DNA from: Amaranthus tricolor | Taxonomy: Eukaryota; Streptophyta; Magnoliopsida; Caryophyllales; Amaranthaceae | Direction of reading: 5' to 3' | Assembly: GCF_026212465.1 (NCBI RefSeq) | Contig: NC_080049.1 | Span: 7,556,859 to 7,620,858 of the forward strand | Length of the DNA: 64,000 bases | Part shown: one piece after another, positions 46,462 through 57,636 of the stretch | Numbering within the stretch: position 1 is the first letter of the stretch | Layout: every line of letters starts with the position of its first letter | The notes under the pieces: generated by a model | Databases searched by the model: none | Seen by the model: the letters and a program-made list of their open reading frames with translations, nothing else | Told to the model about the DNA's origin: nothing | Made by a program: the position numbers and the translations under genes

Positions 46462-46694
46462 GTTATGTTTGGGAATGATGATTTTATTTGAAAATTTGAA
46501 ATTAGTTTAAATTAATTGTTTGGCAAATTAAAAAGTTTTCAAATTTGATTTTGGATCAAATTCCACCATTGTATTTAAAGTAGTCAAAGTTGAAAATTTG
46601 AAAATGACCACCCAAACTTTGTCATTCTCAAATTCTTCATTTATGATTTCGTAATTGAAATCCACAATTTGAAATGAAATACTTGTTCCCAAAC
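46462..46694. mobile_element. MITE with GTTTGGGAA ends
   Basis: Left GTTTGGGAATGATG and right CTTGTTCCCAAAC are inverted relatives, with sub-terminal TTTGAAATT/AATTTGAAA words. About 230 bp, non-coding. A target duplication could not be fixed. Confidence 0.6.
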
Positions 46695-47075
46695 ACTATA
46701 TAATAGAATTTTGTCATCAAGATTTAACCATTTAGTTGAATTAACACCAAAATAAAACATTTGATAAATGACTTTTAAATCAAAATTAAACAGTTTTCCT
46801 AATAACTTTTTTAATGATTTTTTCATTAGCTTTTGTCTTGTAATCTACTTATTCTCTAATTAAAAGACGACAACAATAATTAATTTTTTATCAAATTTTT
46901 ATTAGCAAATGACTTAAAAAGCTGACTTAATAAATCGATCAACTATTTGTAAAATAAGCTGAAAGTTTTATGACTTTGTGTGCTTAGTATACGGCCCATT
47001 TTGTAATCATCCCAACCCTTGCCGTATTTTCACATTTAAAACCACAAAAAATACGATAATTATAAAACAAAAAAG

Positions 47076-47805
47076 GGAAAATTGTTGAAAACTACCTAGA
47101 AAACCATTACTTTTGTGAAAAACTACTTAAAGAAAAAAAAATTTTCTCAAAAAATACCTAAAAAATTTATTTTGTTTGTCAAAAGAGACCTACTAACAGA
47201 ACAATTGGGATTTCTGTTAGTTTTCCATGTGCAAGTCACGTGCCCATTAAAAAACTCCATTAAAGCAGTTCTCTCATCCTCTTCCTGATTCAACCAATAA
47301 AAACTCTAGGTTCTTCACCATTAAAGGACACTATTATTATTTTGGTCTTTGAAAATCAAGCCTTAATATCCAGCTTCAACACAAACAGTAAGTTTCGAAA
47401 TTACTTCTCCTCCTTTTTCAATTGCTATTTGAAAATTCCATAGCAGTTCAAAGAAGGTCTTTGAAACAAATTAAAACTTACATGAGGAAAAAAGATTAAT
47501 AGAAAGGAAGAAGAAGGGTGTTCATGGCAGCGTTGGGAGGATGAAGAATAATGGATTTCTTCAACATTTTAAAACCCTAAGTTTAAGCTAATGTTTCTCT
47601 TCTCTATTTGATTTGGAGAAAGTGGGTATCGGAAACCCACATGCTTATTCTAACATTTGCATTTATTTATTTATTTTGTTCAAATTCGAAGATCTAACGG
47701 AAATCCAAACGACTCTATTAGTAAGTATTTTTTGACAAACAAAATAAATTTTCTAGGTATTTTTTGACATAAAAATTTATTCTAAGTAGTTACCAACAAT
47801 TTTCC
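47076..47805. mobile_element. TIR element, family B (about 90-bp inverted ends)
   Basis: The left end GGAAAATTGTTGAAAACTAC (47076) continues to TTATTTTGTTTGTCAAAAG. The right end repeats this in reverse complement, from TTTTTTGACAAACAAAATAA (about 47727) to CCAACAATTTTCC (47805). The interior of about 550 bp has no recognisable protein. Confidence 0.75.
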
Positions 47806-48167
47806 AAAAAAAATTTTTACAATTTTCAAACATATATCGAATATTAAGAAATTTTTTTTGAAAGGAGAATATTAAGAAATAAGTAATGACGGAGTATAAT
47901 TTACAACATAACACAATAAATTTCTTTTAACAAATCAGCAGAAATGACAAACTTCATTACATGTTTCCCTTTAGGAAAGATGAGAAAGAGTCCTAATTTA
48001 AATGTACAACCTAAGTGCATTCCATTCCCATCACATCACCCTCAAACATAGATGAGATTGATTTATTGTTATGTGATACCATCTTTCACCAAAGCCGAAC
48101 CCAATCTTTTTATGATTAAGGTTTCGGTATTTTTATGGGTTACAAGTTTTCATTGAAGCCGTTCACA
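47806..48167 (-). other. Downstream flank and 3' UTR of the DUF3700 gene
   Basis: Non-coding in both strands as far as can be seen; the transcript end was not assigned. Confidence 0.45.
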
Positions 48168-51100
48168 TTAGGCAGCTTCGTGCATCTGAGTATCCCACTG
48201 TGACCAATTAGCGGCACTACCAGTGCGAGGCATGCTATTGATTCGAGTGAATTTGTCGACTTTAAAATTAGCCCCGCAAATCACACCTTGACTGTCTACC
48301 CTCGGCATTGCCTTCACCATGTTCATCGGATGCTCAAAACTCATTAATCCTCCTTCACTGTGGAACATGAACCCTGTTCGTTTCCAACCGAAGCACCAAA
48401 AATTGTAGATTTATAAATAATGAAATATTTGTAAATAACACGGAAATTAGAGTGTTGAGATTAAAGAGTTGGAAAAAGAGACTTGAAATAAAAATATTCA
48501 AAAAAAAGAAAAAATATAGAAAATAAAATTAATGAATTCATATCTAAAATAAATAAAAAATAAGACATATTCACTAGGACGGACTAAAAATAAAGCAAAT
48601 TTATTGAAACCAACTGATTATCGTTTTTATTCATCTAAAAGCAAATAAACTACAAAAATAATAAAACGACATATAATTATGGAGGGCAACTCGTCCATGC
48701 CTCTCAATTTGCATACCTCTTTATTCTTTTTACTTAGCTTTTTTTTTTTTACTTTTGGCTTTTGACTTACTAGTTGGTCAAACAAATAATAAAAGTGTTT
48801 GTTAAATGACTATTCAGCCAGCAGAAAAGCTAGCTATTAAGCTTAAACAAAAAAACTACGCCAATTAGTTTTTTTTGGTTTTTAGCTTATTAAGCCACTT
48901 TTTTTTCCTAATAAATAGCCAAGAGCTAATTTCTAAATTTACCAAACAACCTTATAAACAGATGACTTTTCAACTAGCTTAAAAAGCACAAAATAACCAA
49001 GATTTTTTTGCTGAATAAACAAGTCTAACAAAAAAGCAATAGTCAATTATCAAACACCCCAACATCAATAGACATACATGTAATTGATTATGACATGTTT
49101 AACCAAAGAAAACAAGGCATAGGCAATAAAAAAGAATCAAAGACAGGATAAGGCTTACGCCACAAAGAGTGGAAGAGGTTCATAAAACAACAAAGTAGTG
49201 TATTTCTACTAATCAAATCTATTTTCGTTGTTTAAATTTGTAATCGAAAAATAAGGATAAAATCAAAAGGACAGGTGGCATAAGAATAAAAATTCAAAGG
49301 CAATACCTGTTGGAAAGGGAGCAAATGATTTAGCACAGCCAGCTTTAATAACCTCCAAATCGTCTGATATTACCACCGACCCATCCAGCGCTATTCCCCA
49401 GTATAACTTCACTCCTCCATCCGAACCCTTCATTTTTTTTTTTTTTAATTTACCAATTAACACATCAATATTATCTTCTTACTCTTTAAAACCTTTTTTA
49501 ATAGATTCACCTTTAAGAGTACGAAACATTCAAGATCCAACATTTTTTTATTTTTCCTTACATATTAAGGATAAAATTACAAAATAAAATTTATTGACTG
49601 TTTAATACTCCTTCTATTCACCTTAGGAGTCCTATTTGACTTTTTAGGAATTTTAAGGAAAGTCAAAAGTAAAACCTTAAGGGTACGAAAGAGAGTGGTA
49701 TTATGGGTTTTTAATGTAAGAGAGGAAAATTAGAATGGATAATGGAGGGTATAATTGAAAATAGGATAAAACTATTAAGGGCATAAAAGTCAAATACTCA
49801 TATCAAGAATAGGACAATTAAGGTGACTTGACCATAAAAAAAATAAAAGGATGAGGATAGTATTAGCCTTTTCTCATTTAAACTTATCTTCCTAAAATAA
49901 ACATAAAACTGAAGAGATAAATACAATTTTATTCTTGAAGTATTATAGGAAAAACTACTTGAAATAAAACATTTTACTCAAAATTTTACCTTTAAATTAT
50001 TATTTAATAATCTAAAATTTAATATGTAATTAAATATTATGCTAATGCCTAGCTTTAATTAGCAAATAAAAATAGTAAACTGAAGAAGAAATGATGAAGT
50101 TATTGTGAGAAATAAAATTACCAGAGCAGTGAAGACAGTTCCAGTCTTACTATCATAAATGACAAAGCCAAACCTGCCTTCAAGATCCTTAATAACTTGA
50201 TCAGCAGGGTACGGCCCACGATCCCTAAGTGTTCTATATGCCTCTATCACCAACATGGCTTCATTTGCACTCTTTGATAACCCATATTGCTTCAATAACA
50301 CACATAAATTGTCTAAACTCCCCTTAAATAAGCAATATATGTCATCATTCCCACAAAATAACCTGCACCCAACAATTACATTCTTATTCGAGAAATAATG
50401 CAATATTTTGCTTATTTTCCTATAATAATACTAATTTTTTATTAACCTTCAATAATTCGACTTAAATGGGTGTTTCCTAGAAAATTCCTAACACGTTAAA
50501 AATCAAACTATATGTGATTATAAGACAAAAAAATTGATAAATTAGTTAATAAATTAAAATTGATAATATTCTAAAAAAATATTACCCAAGTTCGTATTAT
50601 TTATAGTTAATTAATAGTTACATTATTATAGAAAATGATCAAAATATTGTATTTTTCTATTATTTTATTAAATACTAAATTGAGTAGAGCAAAAACAGGG
50701 ACACACAAGCTTTAGAAAACTAATGTAAAATTAGCAGAAAAAATATAAAGATCAAAATTTTTTTAAAAATATTTTAATAAAGTTAGTGGGAAGTAAAGCA
50801 CTATAAAAATATTAACATAAAGTTAATGAAAAAATATATAAATATTATAATTATTATTAAAATATTAAAATTAGTATGTAACGTTAATTATATTCTAAAA
50901 TATGTGATAAAATATAAAGATTTTTAATGATAAAAATAAATAAAACAATAAAATAACAAATAATGACAATTTTAAGGGAATGAGTTTATAATTAAAATTT
51001 TCATCTGATCAAACAAACTAATAGTACGAGCTGGCCAAGAAAACAACTAACAACCAATTATCAAATACTCCCCGGGCATAATATAATATATATTAAAAGT

Positions 51101-51344
51101 GAAATTGATGTAATTATGAGATGACTTACAGTTGATGAAGGGGATTAGCGGGGTAAGGACGAACATAAGCAAGAACAGCAGCATGACCAAAACTCATGGA
51201 GAAAGTATTATTAGGATCATGGGTAGATATGAAATCTGAGAGAGTTTCTTGGGGTAATTTAGGTTTCTTAGGTCCTCTATGTGAAGCTGGACTATTAAGC
51301 TCCTCTGGTGGATGAGCAAATGCTTCATGAAATATTGCCAACAT
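48168..51344 (-). CDS. DUF3700 / aluminium-induced (YGL and LRDR motif) protein, TSJT1-like, 260 aa
   Basis: Minus-strand exons are 51344-51130, 50362-50122, 49427-49307 and 48373-48168; splice sites are GT-AG and frame is kept. The start MLAIFHEAFAHPPEELNSPA is nearly invariant in this plant family. Motifs seen are YGL (98-100) and LRDR (117-120). The second half has GSDGGVKLYWG, ISDDLEVIKAGCAKSFAPFP and FHSEGGLMSFEHP. The fold resembles class II glutamine amidotransferase domains but lacks the amino-terminal catalytic Cys, so no enzyme activity is expected. Members respond to aluminium, auxin or dormancy; the biochemical role is not known. Length matches the family (about 235-260). The promoter lies just beside a large transposon. 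Confidence 0.95.
48765..49062. mobile_element. hAT-like MITE in intron 3 of the DUF3700 gene
   Basis: Inverted words: GTTGGTCAAACAAATAATAAAAG on the left and AGTCAATTATCAAACACCCC on the right, with AGCTTATTAAGCC hairpins inside. Ends are approximate. Confidence 0.45.
49608..49862. mobile_element. Stowaway-like MITE remnant in intron 2 of the DUF3700 gene
   Basis: The left side TACTCCTTCTATTCACCTTAG and right side GACAATTAAGGTGACTTG are inverted relatives in part, and CTCCTTC resembles the Stowaway end. The right terminus is poorly preserved. Confidence 0.45.
50400..50667. mobile_element. Foldback MITE, family A, copy 4 (diverged)
   Basis: The left arm CCTATAATAATACTAATTTT and right arm ATTATTTATAGTTAATTAATAG...ATTATTATAG keep the arm pattern of family A at lower identity. 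It lies in intron 1 of the DUF3700 gene. Confidence 0.6.
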
Positions 51345-51465
51345 CTTTTGATCTCTCCAACCTACAATCTAATTCTTTAAACTTAATTAGGAGTAATTGT
51401 TATTGCTTTTGGTGAGAGAAAGTTTTGAAATGAAAATATTTTTTAGTGGAGGTGAAGTGGGTTAT

Positions 51466-51473
51466 TATTTATA
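51466..51473 (-). promoter_or_regulatory. Probable TATA box of the DUF3700 gene
   Basis: TATAAATA on the minus strand, about 120 bp upstream of the start codon. The target duplication of the neighbouring transposon starts 77 bp further upstream. Confidence 0.6.
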
Positions 51474-51549
51474 AGAGAGAAACAACCAAGTAGCCAACAG
51501 AATTGAGATACGTGCTAAACAACTACTTCATCTGTCTCTTTATTTACCA

Positions 51550-51557
51550 TTACTTTT
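51550..51557. repeat. Left direct repeat TTACTTTT of the PMD/OTU element
   Basis: Identical to 57629-57636, directly outside the opposite end. This is compatible with an 8-9 bp target duplication as made by Mutator-like elements. Confidence 0.6.
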
Positions 51558-51830
51558 GGGTGTTGCTATTTTTCGCCACCCCCTAAAATTACTTAATTGC
51601 CCCTGAATTTAAAAAAATTACAAAAATGCCATTGGAGTTAAAACATAATTAATAAATGTAAATCACGCTTAATAACACTATTAAGAATTTAATGCGGATG
51701 ATTTGTCTATATATATCGAATTCTGAGATGCGTTTGAAGTACGAATTCAAACACGGTACTATCTCTCTAAAAAACTGGTACTATCTCTCTAAAAAGTGTT
51801 AAAGAAGTTGTAAGGCGTAATTGGTTGAAT

Positions 51831-52465
51831 ATGGCTAACGAAAGCGACTATGAGTCGGATGCGGTACGTAAAACTGTCGTTCGAAAAAAAAAAAAAAAAA
51901 CAAGTCGCACAAATCTAGGCGACTGAACCATGGTTCAGTCGCACAAATCTGGGCGACTAACCCATGGTCCAGTCGCACAAATCTGGGCGACTGATCCATG
52001 GTCCAGTCGCCCAATTTTGTGCGACAGGACCATGGGTTAGTCGCCCAGATTTGTGCGACTGGTTTATTATTATTTTTTTTTTTTTTATTTATGTATTAAT
52101 GTTTTTTTAAATTATTATTATAATTATTGTTAGTACTATTATTATTATTATTGTTGTTGTTGTCATTATTATAATTTTTATTGTTGATATTTTTATTTTT
52201 TAAATTTTTTTAATATTTTAATTTACGTAATTTATTTATTTATTTAATTATTTATTTATTTATTATTGTTATAATTATTATTATTATTGTTGTATTTGTT
52301 GTCATTATTATTACTATTATTATTATTGTTATTATTTGTCTTGTCATTATTTATTTATTTTAAATGTTTTTAATTTTTTTTATTAACGTAATGTTTTTAT
52401 TATTATTAAAATTGTTATTGTTATTGTCATTATTAGTTTGATTTATCGTTATCTATTTATTTATT

Positions 52466-52514
<49 letters not shown>

Positions 52515-53771
52515 TTATAATAATAATAATAATAATAATAATAATTATTATTATTATTATTATTATTATTGTTGTTGTTGTTGTTGTTGTTGTTATTATT
52601 AATCCAATTATTATTATTGTAGTCATTAATGTACTTAATTTATATCATTTCAAATGTGCAGGAGTTTGAAAACTTTGGAGACAACGTAGACTACTCCGGT
52701 CACTTTGTTACGGATAGGGAATTTATCTCCATAGATGAGTTACATAGTTGGGCCGATGCGATAGCAATAACAATTGGTTTTCAATTTACACGTGCTTCTT
52801 ATAAAAAGAAAGAAGGACGTTCCAGAGTTAGTTGTTATTTAAGATGTCACCGCTATGGTAAAACCATGAGAAGGAGAAAAAGTTCATTTGAATATAGCCG
52901 ATCATCTTCTCGTGGTCGAGGGTCTAGATCTTCTTCCCGCGGGAGATCAAGTGGCAGATCTAGTGGCCAAGAAACGCAATCTTCAGTAGGAATTAAGTTC
53001 AGTTTCAACTTATCCGGTAATTGACTTAATTTTTAGTTTTTTTCATTAAATATTTGTTATTTACGCATATTAACTTAATTTACATTTATTGTAGATGATC
53101 CAGGAGGTCGTGATTTCTCACTGTTTCCATGGCCTGATTACATCCCATTCATGCTTCCTCCTTATTTGTTCGACTGGATTGATGTGTTAGGTGATGGTAA
53201 CTGTGGATTTAGAGCAATTGCCGTCACAGAGCTGGGAGGCGAGGAAGCATGGCCTCTTTTAAGACGTGCTATGAGTATGGAAATGCAAATGAACAGAGCG
53301 CAATACCTAACTTTGTATCTATCTCAGGAGTCACTAGACGAGTCAATATTCAGAGTAGGTTCACACACCGATGGACCTGCTCTTTTCATGCACTGGTTCG
53401 ATGCACCGATGTCTTTCTACTCTGCAGCAACGTTTCTTAACATTGCCATTGCTTATTATGGTGCTGCTGACGGGAATCCGCAATACAACTGTTTGATTCT
53501 TCCGTTAAGAAAAGCACAGGCCGCGAGAAGTGTAAACAAACTAATACATATACTTTGGGTTAATCGAAATCATTTTGTTCAACTTTTTATGAACGACGAT
53601 TCATCCCCTCTGCCGCCGATCCACCCACGTTGGAAACAAGCAGCTGACAATTTCGCGAAAGATCTTGACACAAATTTCACTACGAGGATTATGCTGTGGA
53701 ATAATCTACGCGGGTCACACCCACCAACAAATAACACTGCTGACGATGCTGTAAATTTAGATACTCCATAG
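51831..53771 (+). CDS. FAR1-like N-terminus fused to an OTU-type cysteine protease, 354 aa, three exons
   Basis: Exons are 51831-51863, 52662-53016 and 53095-53771; the GT-AG junctions give one open frame without stops. Residues 1-129 contain FVTDREFISIDELHSWADAI and a CYLRCHRYGK segment, which resemble the FAR1/MULE amino-terminal zinc-binding region. An Arg/Ser-rich stretch follows (SSSRGRGSRSSSRGRSSG). Residues 160-290 form an OTU domain: VLGDGNCGFRAIA with Asp163 and Cys166, and NRNHFVQLFM with His289, so the expected catalytic residues are present. OTU domains remove ubiquitin or related modifiers. In larger plant transposon proteins a MULE transposase region normally separates the two parts; here it is absent. 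The start is MANESDYESDA, joined by a good donor (GCG/GTACGT). Expression is unproven; the first exon is short and is the least certain part. Confidence 0.8.
51895..52063. repeat. Palindromic-word array in the first intron of the OTU gene
   Basis: Five to six copies of GTCGC(A/C)CAAATCTGGGCGAC-like words alternate with CCATGG-centred words (GAACCATGGTTC, AACCCATGG, GACCATGGGTTAG). The whole block can fold on itself, since the right part is the inverted copy of the left. Confidence 0.85.
52065..52620. repeat. Low-complexity ATT/TTG/TTTA-rich region
   Basis: Long runs of ATT, GTT and TTTA units fill the rest of the first intron of the OTU gene. Confidence 0.9.
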
Positions 53772-54000
53772 AATTTATACACGACATTCATTAAAAGTTG
53801 TATATAATCCATAATTATACTACATTGTGTGGTGTTAACAATTTATTTATTTCTTTGATTAATAGGAGGAATTTATAATGTTGGTAGACAAATATACATG
53901 TATATGTGTGATGTGGGTTAGTGTGTATATTTATGTAAAATAAATGCAATCATTGACGAAAATAAATGCAATAAATAATGTAAAATAATATCAGTACAGA

Positions 54001-56092
54001 CTATTCAGGGCCTTGCCCTTGATCAATTTGCCATTCATCAAATAAATCTCTACAATCATTAAGGTATATTTCTAAAGCATGTCGTTGACGGGAGTTCAAA
54101 TCCGCAATCCGCGTAGGTAGTCTTGCCACTGGAGCGAATCGACTGGCCCATTCTTTCGCAAACTGAAAACACAAAAAGACAATGTGCGTTATTAATTCAT
54201 TAAAAAAAAGAACCTGGAAAAAAAATTGATAATAAAACTCACGTAATCAGATCTGCTCTGACCAGGACCAGGACCGGAAGCCAGCAATTCGTCTCGGGAT
54301 ATGTACGGGTGCGAGCACACTCTAAACCATTCAACGTAATTAGGTTCAGTCTCTGAAGGAACAGTAGCCCGTCGAAGTCCCTGCTCTACAAGGCGGGCAC
54401 TGTAGGGGAACCTACTCCACGCCTCCACAAATGCAGCAGCAGAAGAAGGAAAGGTCACGGAGTAGGTTCCGTGTGCCGGTCGAAGAGCCTTGGCTGGTCT
54501 AATAGGAGCTGGAGGAATAGACTGCACGAACCCAATCTGTCGCAATGCCCGCTCCGGCAAATACACCTCCACAACATCAAAGCAGGTGATACCCCCGATG
54601 ACTGTGGTGCGTGGGTGCTCATTCAGCAACGCAGCAGCAGAAAAATTGTAGGGAGTCCATTCAACCTGCATACAGGCCAAGTTAAAAATAAATTTCCTAC
54701 AAATAAAAAACAACATGCATGACAAAATGTAATGTAAAATACCTGAGTCTCTGTCATTGAGTCCAGAACCTTGCGGAACTCCATCAACCTGTCCAGCTCA
54801 CGACCTACTTTCTTCGGCGTCCACATCTCCGCCCTAGTCATGTTTGGCACATCATCTCGGCGAGGATGAGGGCGGAAAGCGGGGAAGTACTCATAGATCC
54901 ATGTCTGGAGCAATGTGAGGCATCCAGCAATGGTCTTGCAACCAGCCCTAGATGCCATTCCGAGCTGCCTGTACAAGAACGCCAAGGTCACCGCACCCCA
55001 GGCCACGTCCTGTTCATCGTCGTTGACGACAACTATCGGGTGAGGTCGCATGCCAGTCCTGGTCTTATCCGCCAACAAGGTAGAGCCGATGACAGCCATG
55101 TAGTACGCTGTGGTCTGGGTATCCAAGGCCTGCGACCTATGACACAGTCGCATCAGTTCAGCAACGCTTATGCATCCGCTGGTGAATGAACCTTTACGTC
55201 GAAGCTCAGACAGAGGCTCGCCGACCAGATTGGTGATACCAACCTCCCACTCCGCCTCCGAAGGCTCAGCCGGCAGAGAACCATCAATAGAAATGCCCAA
55301 TATGCGTTGCACGTCGTGCAACATAATCGTCATCTCTCCCCAGGGCATATGAAAGGTGTTCGTATCCGGCTGCCACCTCTCGACGAACGCCAATATCAAA
55401 GCAGAGTCGATGTGCTGGTGCATAATGACCGGTAGTCGACCGAGGGAAGTGGAAGGTAGAAAATCGACTAGCTCATCGGACATATCCCTCAGTCCGATGA
55501 TGGACTCCACCGGTCTCTTCCTAAAACGGCACTCCAGAATCGGAGGCGTACGCTCGGAGCCGTCATAAATAAGTTTAGCTATGTGCCCGCCATAGCTAGG
55601 GATCAGTCGCGTATCTGTCGGCCTCCCGGGCTGGGGTGATGTCACTAACCAGTCCATGTTAGTGGACTGTGAGGGCCTGCCCCATGGCGGCTCATTATCG
55701 ACAAAACTTCCTCCTGCACGCTCAGATGCGGCGGAAGAACTCGGGCCGCCACGGGCAAATCTGCCGTCGGGGCCACGAACTATAGTCCAGTCCAATGGGA
55801 TAGGCTCAGGAGCTTGGAACTGAACATCATCAGCATCATTATCATCATCACTATAAACCCCCCAACTACTCTGGAGGCTATCAGCCTGGTCATCAAAATG
55901 AGTACGCACTTGGTTCAGCGTACTCGACCTTTGGGCCTCACTATGTCTGGCCGCCTCTTCCTGTCTAGCCCTCCTAGCAGAACCCGTGACCCCCCTCTCA
56001 TGCGGGTCCCCTCTGAGTAAGGTAGGCCTAGAACTATTACCTCTCAACAATTGCCTAAAAAAACCCTTTCCTTTTCCTTGATTACCAGCCAT
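54001..56092 (-). CDS. Plant mobile domain (PMD) protein, transposon-borne, 644 aa
   Basis: Minus-strand coding exons are 56092-54743, 54665-54243 and 54162-54001, all GT-AG and in frame. A 5' UTR intron (57403-56096, donor GTAAGT, acceptor TTGTAG) lies just before the start codon. Residues 1-140 are basic and low-complexity (SRPTLLRGDPHERGVTGSAR). The PMD core starts near residue 190 with GLRDMSDELVDFLPS and contains MPWGEMTIMLHDVQRILGIS, CHRSQALDTQTTAYYMAVIG, AWGAVTLAFLYRQLGMASRA, TWIYEYFPAFRPHPRR and, in exon 2, CFDVVEVYLPERALRQIGFV. This matches MAIN/MAIL1 and the PP7 long-form homologs, whose host members support gene expression and transposon silencing. Transposon-borne PMD genes are known; their function is not. 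No stop or frameshift was found. Confidence 0.88.
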
Positions 56093-56632
56093 TTTCTACA
56101 ATTTTTTACGGTTTCATTCAATATTATAAATAATAATATTTCTAAAAACATAATAATCATAAATAAAATATGGAAAAAAATAACATAAAAAACAAAATAA
56201 TTAATTAATAATACAAACATAAACAATTATATAACAACAAAAAATTAAATTATTATTAACTATCACAATAACAGTAATAACATAAAAAAAATTATATTTA
56301 TAATAATAATCACCTTTTTTTAAAAAAAAAATCAAAAAAATTATTAATAATAATCACCTTTTTTTTTTCCAAAATTAAGTACAATATTAACATTTTATTA
56401 AAAAAAATATATAAAATGATTAATAATAATCATGTTTTTTTTTATATTTCAAAATTTAAAATTATTATTCCTAAATAAACGGAAAAAAAAAAAACAAATT
56501 TAAAATAAATAAATAAATAAATTATTTACAATATTAACATTTTATTAAAAAAAATATATAAATTTATTAATAAAAATCAGGTTTTTTTTTTAAATTTCAA
56601 ACTTTAAATATATTTTTCCTAAATATAAGGAA

Positions 56633-56782
<150 letters not shown>

Positions 56783-56875
56783 TAATCAGTTTTTTTTTTT
56801 TTAATTTCAATTTTTAAATTTATTACTCCAAAAATATACAAAAAATTAAAATAAAAAAAAATAAAAAATAAAAGA

Positions 56876-57358
56876 AAATGAGTCGCCCAGAACCGGGCGG
56901 TTGGACCCCGGTTCAGCCGCCTAAAATTAGGCGACTGAACCCCAGATTTGGGCGACTCATTTTCTTTTTTTTTTTTTTTTCCGTAAAATATAAATAACAT
57001 ATATATACACTTACTAAAAAAAAATATAAATAAACATTACAACATACAAATTTAAACTAATAATTTATAAAACAAAACATAAACATATATTTAATAATAA
57101 ATAAAAATAACAATAACAATAATAATAATAAAATTAATGATAACAACATTAACATATATTTAATAATACAAAATTAACAATCACAATAATAATAATAAAA
57201 TTAATAATAATAACATTAACATATATTTAATATTAACAAAAATAACAATACAATAATAATAATAATTAAATTAATAATAATAAAATTAACAAAATACATA
57301 CGGAAAAAATAAAAAAAAATAAAAAAAATTGTAGTCGCCCAGATCTGGGCGACTCCTA
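56876..57358. repeat. Palindromic words in the 5' UTR intron of the PMD gene
   Basis: GAGTCGCCCAGAACCGGGCGG, GGCGACTGAACCCCAGATTTGGGCGACTC (56932-56960) and GTCGCCCAGATCTGGGCGAC (57334-57353, perfectly self-complementary) lie among A/T-rich DNA. They are the same words as in the OTU-side intron at 51895-52063. Confidence 0.85.
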
Positions 57359-57628
57359 TTTTTTTTTTTTTTTGATGATTAAATTTAATTAAAAATAACT
57401 TACCTCGATTGATAAATTCCGGATTGAACTTAATTTTTGCTCCCAAATTTTGCTTTTGTATGTTGGTTTTTAGTTGTAGTGAGAGAATTTTTAGTGTGAG
57501 TGTGGTTTATATAGAAAATTTTAGGTTTAATGGCATAATTGTAATTTTTTCAAAAACCAAGGGCAATATGGTAATTTACTAGGGGGGTGGCGAAAAAATG
57601 AAAAGGGTGGCGAATTATAAGAATTGGG

Positions 57629-57636
57629 TTACTTTT
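57629..57636. repeat. Right direct repeat TTACTTTT of the PMD/OTU element
   Basis: Identical to 51550-51557. Confidence 0.6.

Noticed and set aside
51895..52063. CRISPR-like array
   Set aside because: The repeats are palindromic, irregularly spaced, in a plant intron, and lack unique spacers of equal length.
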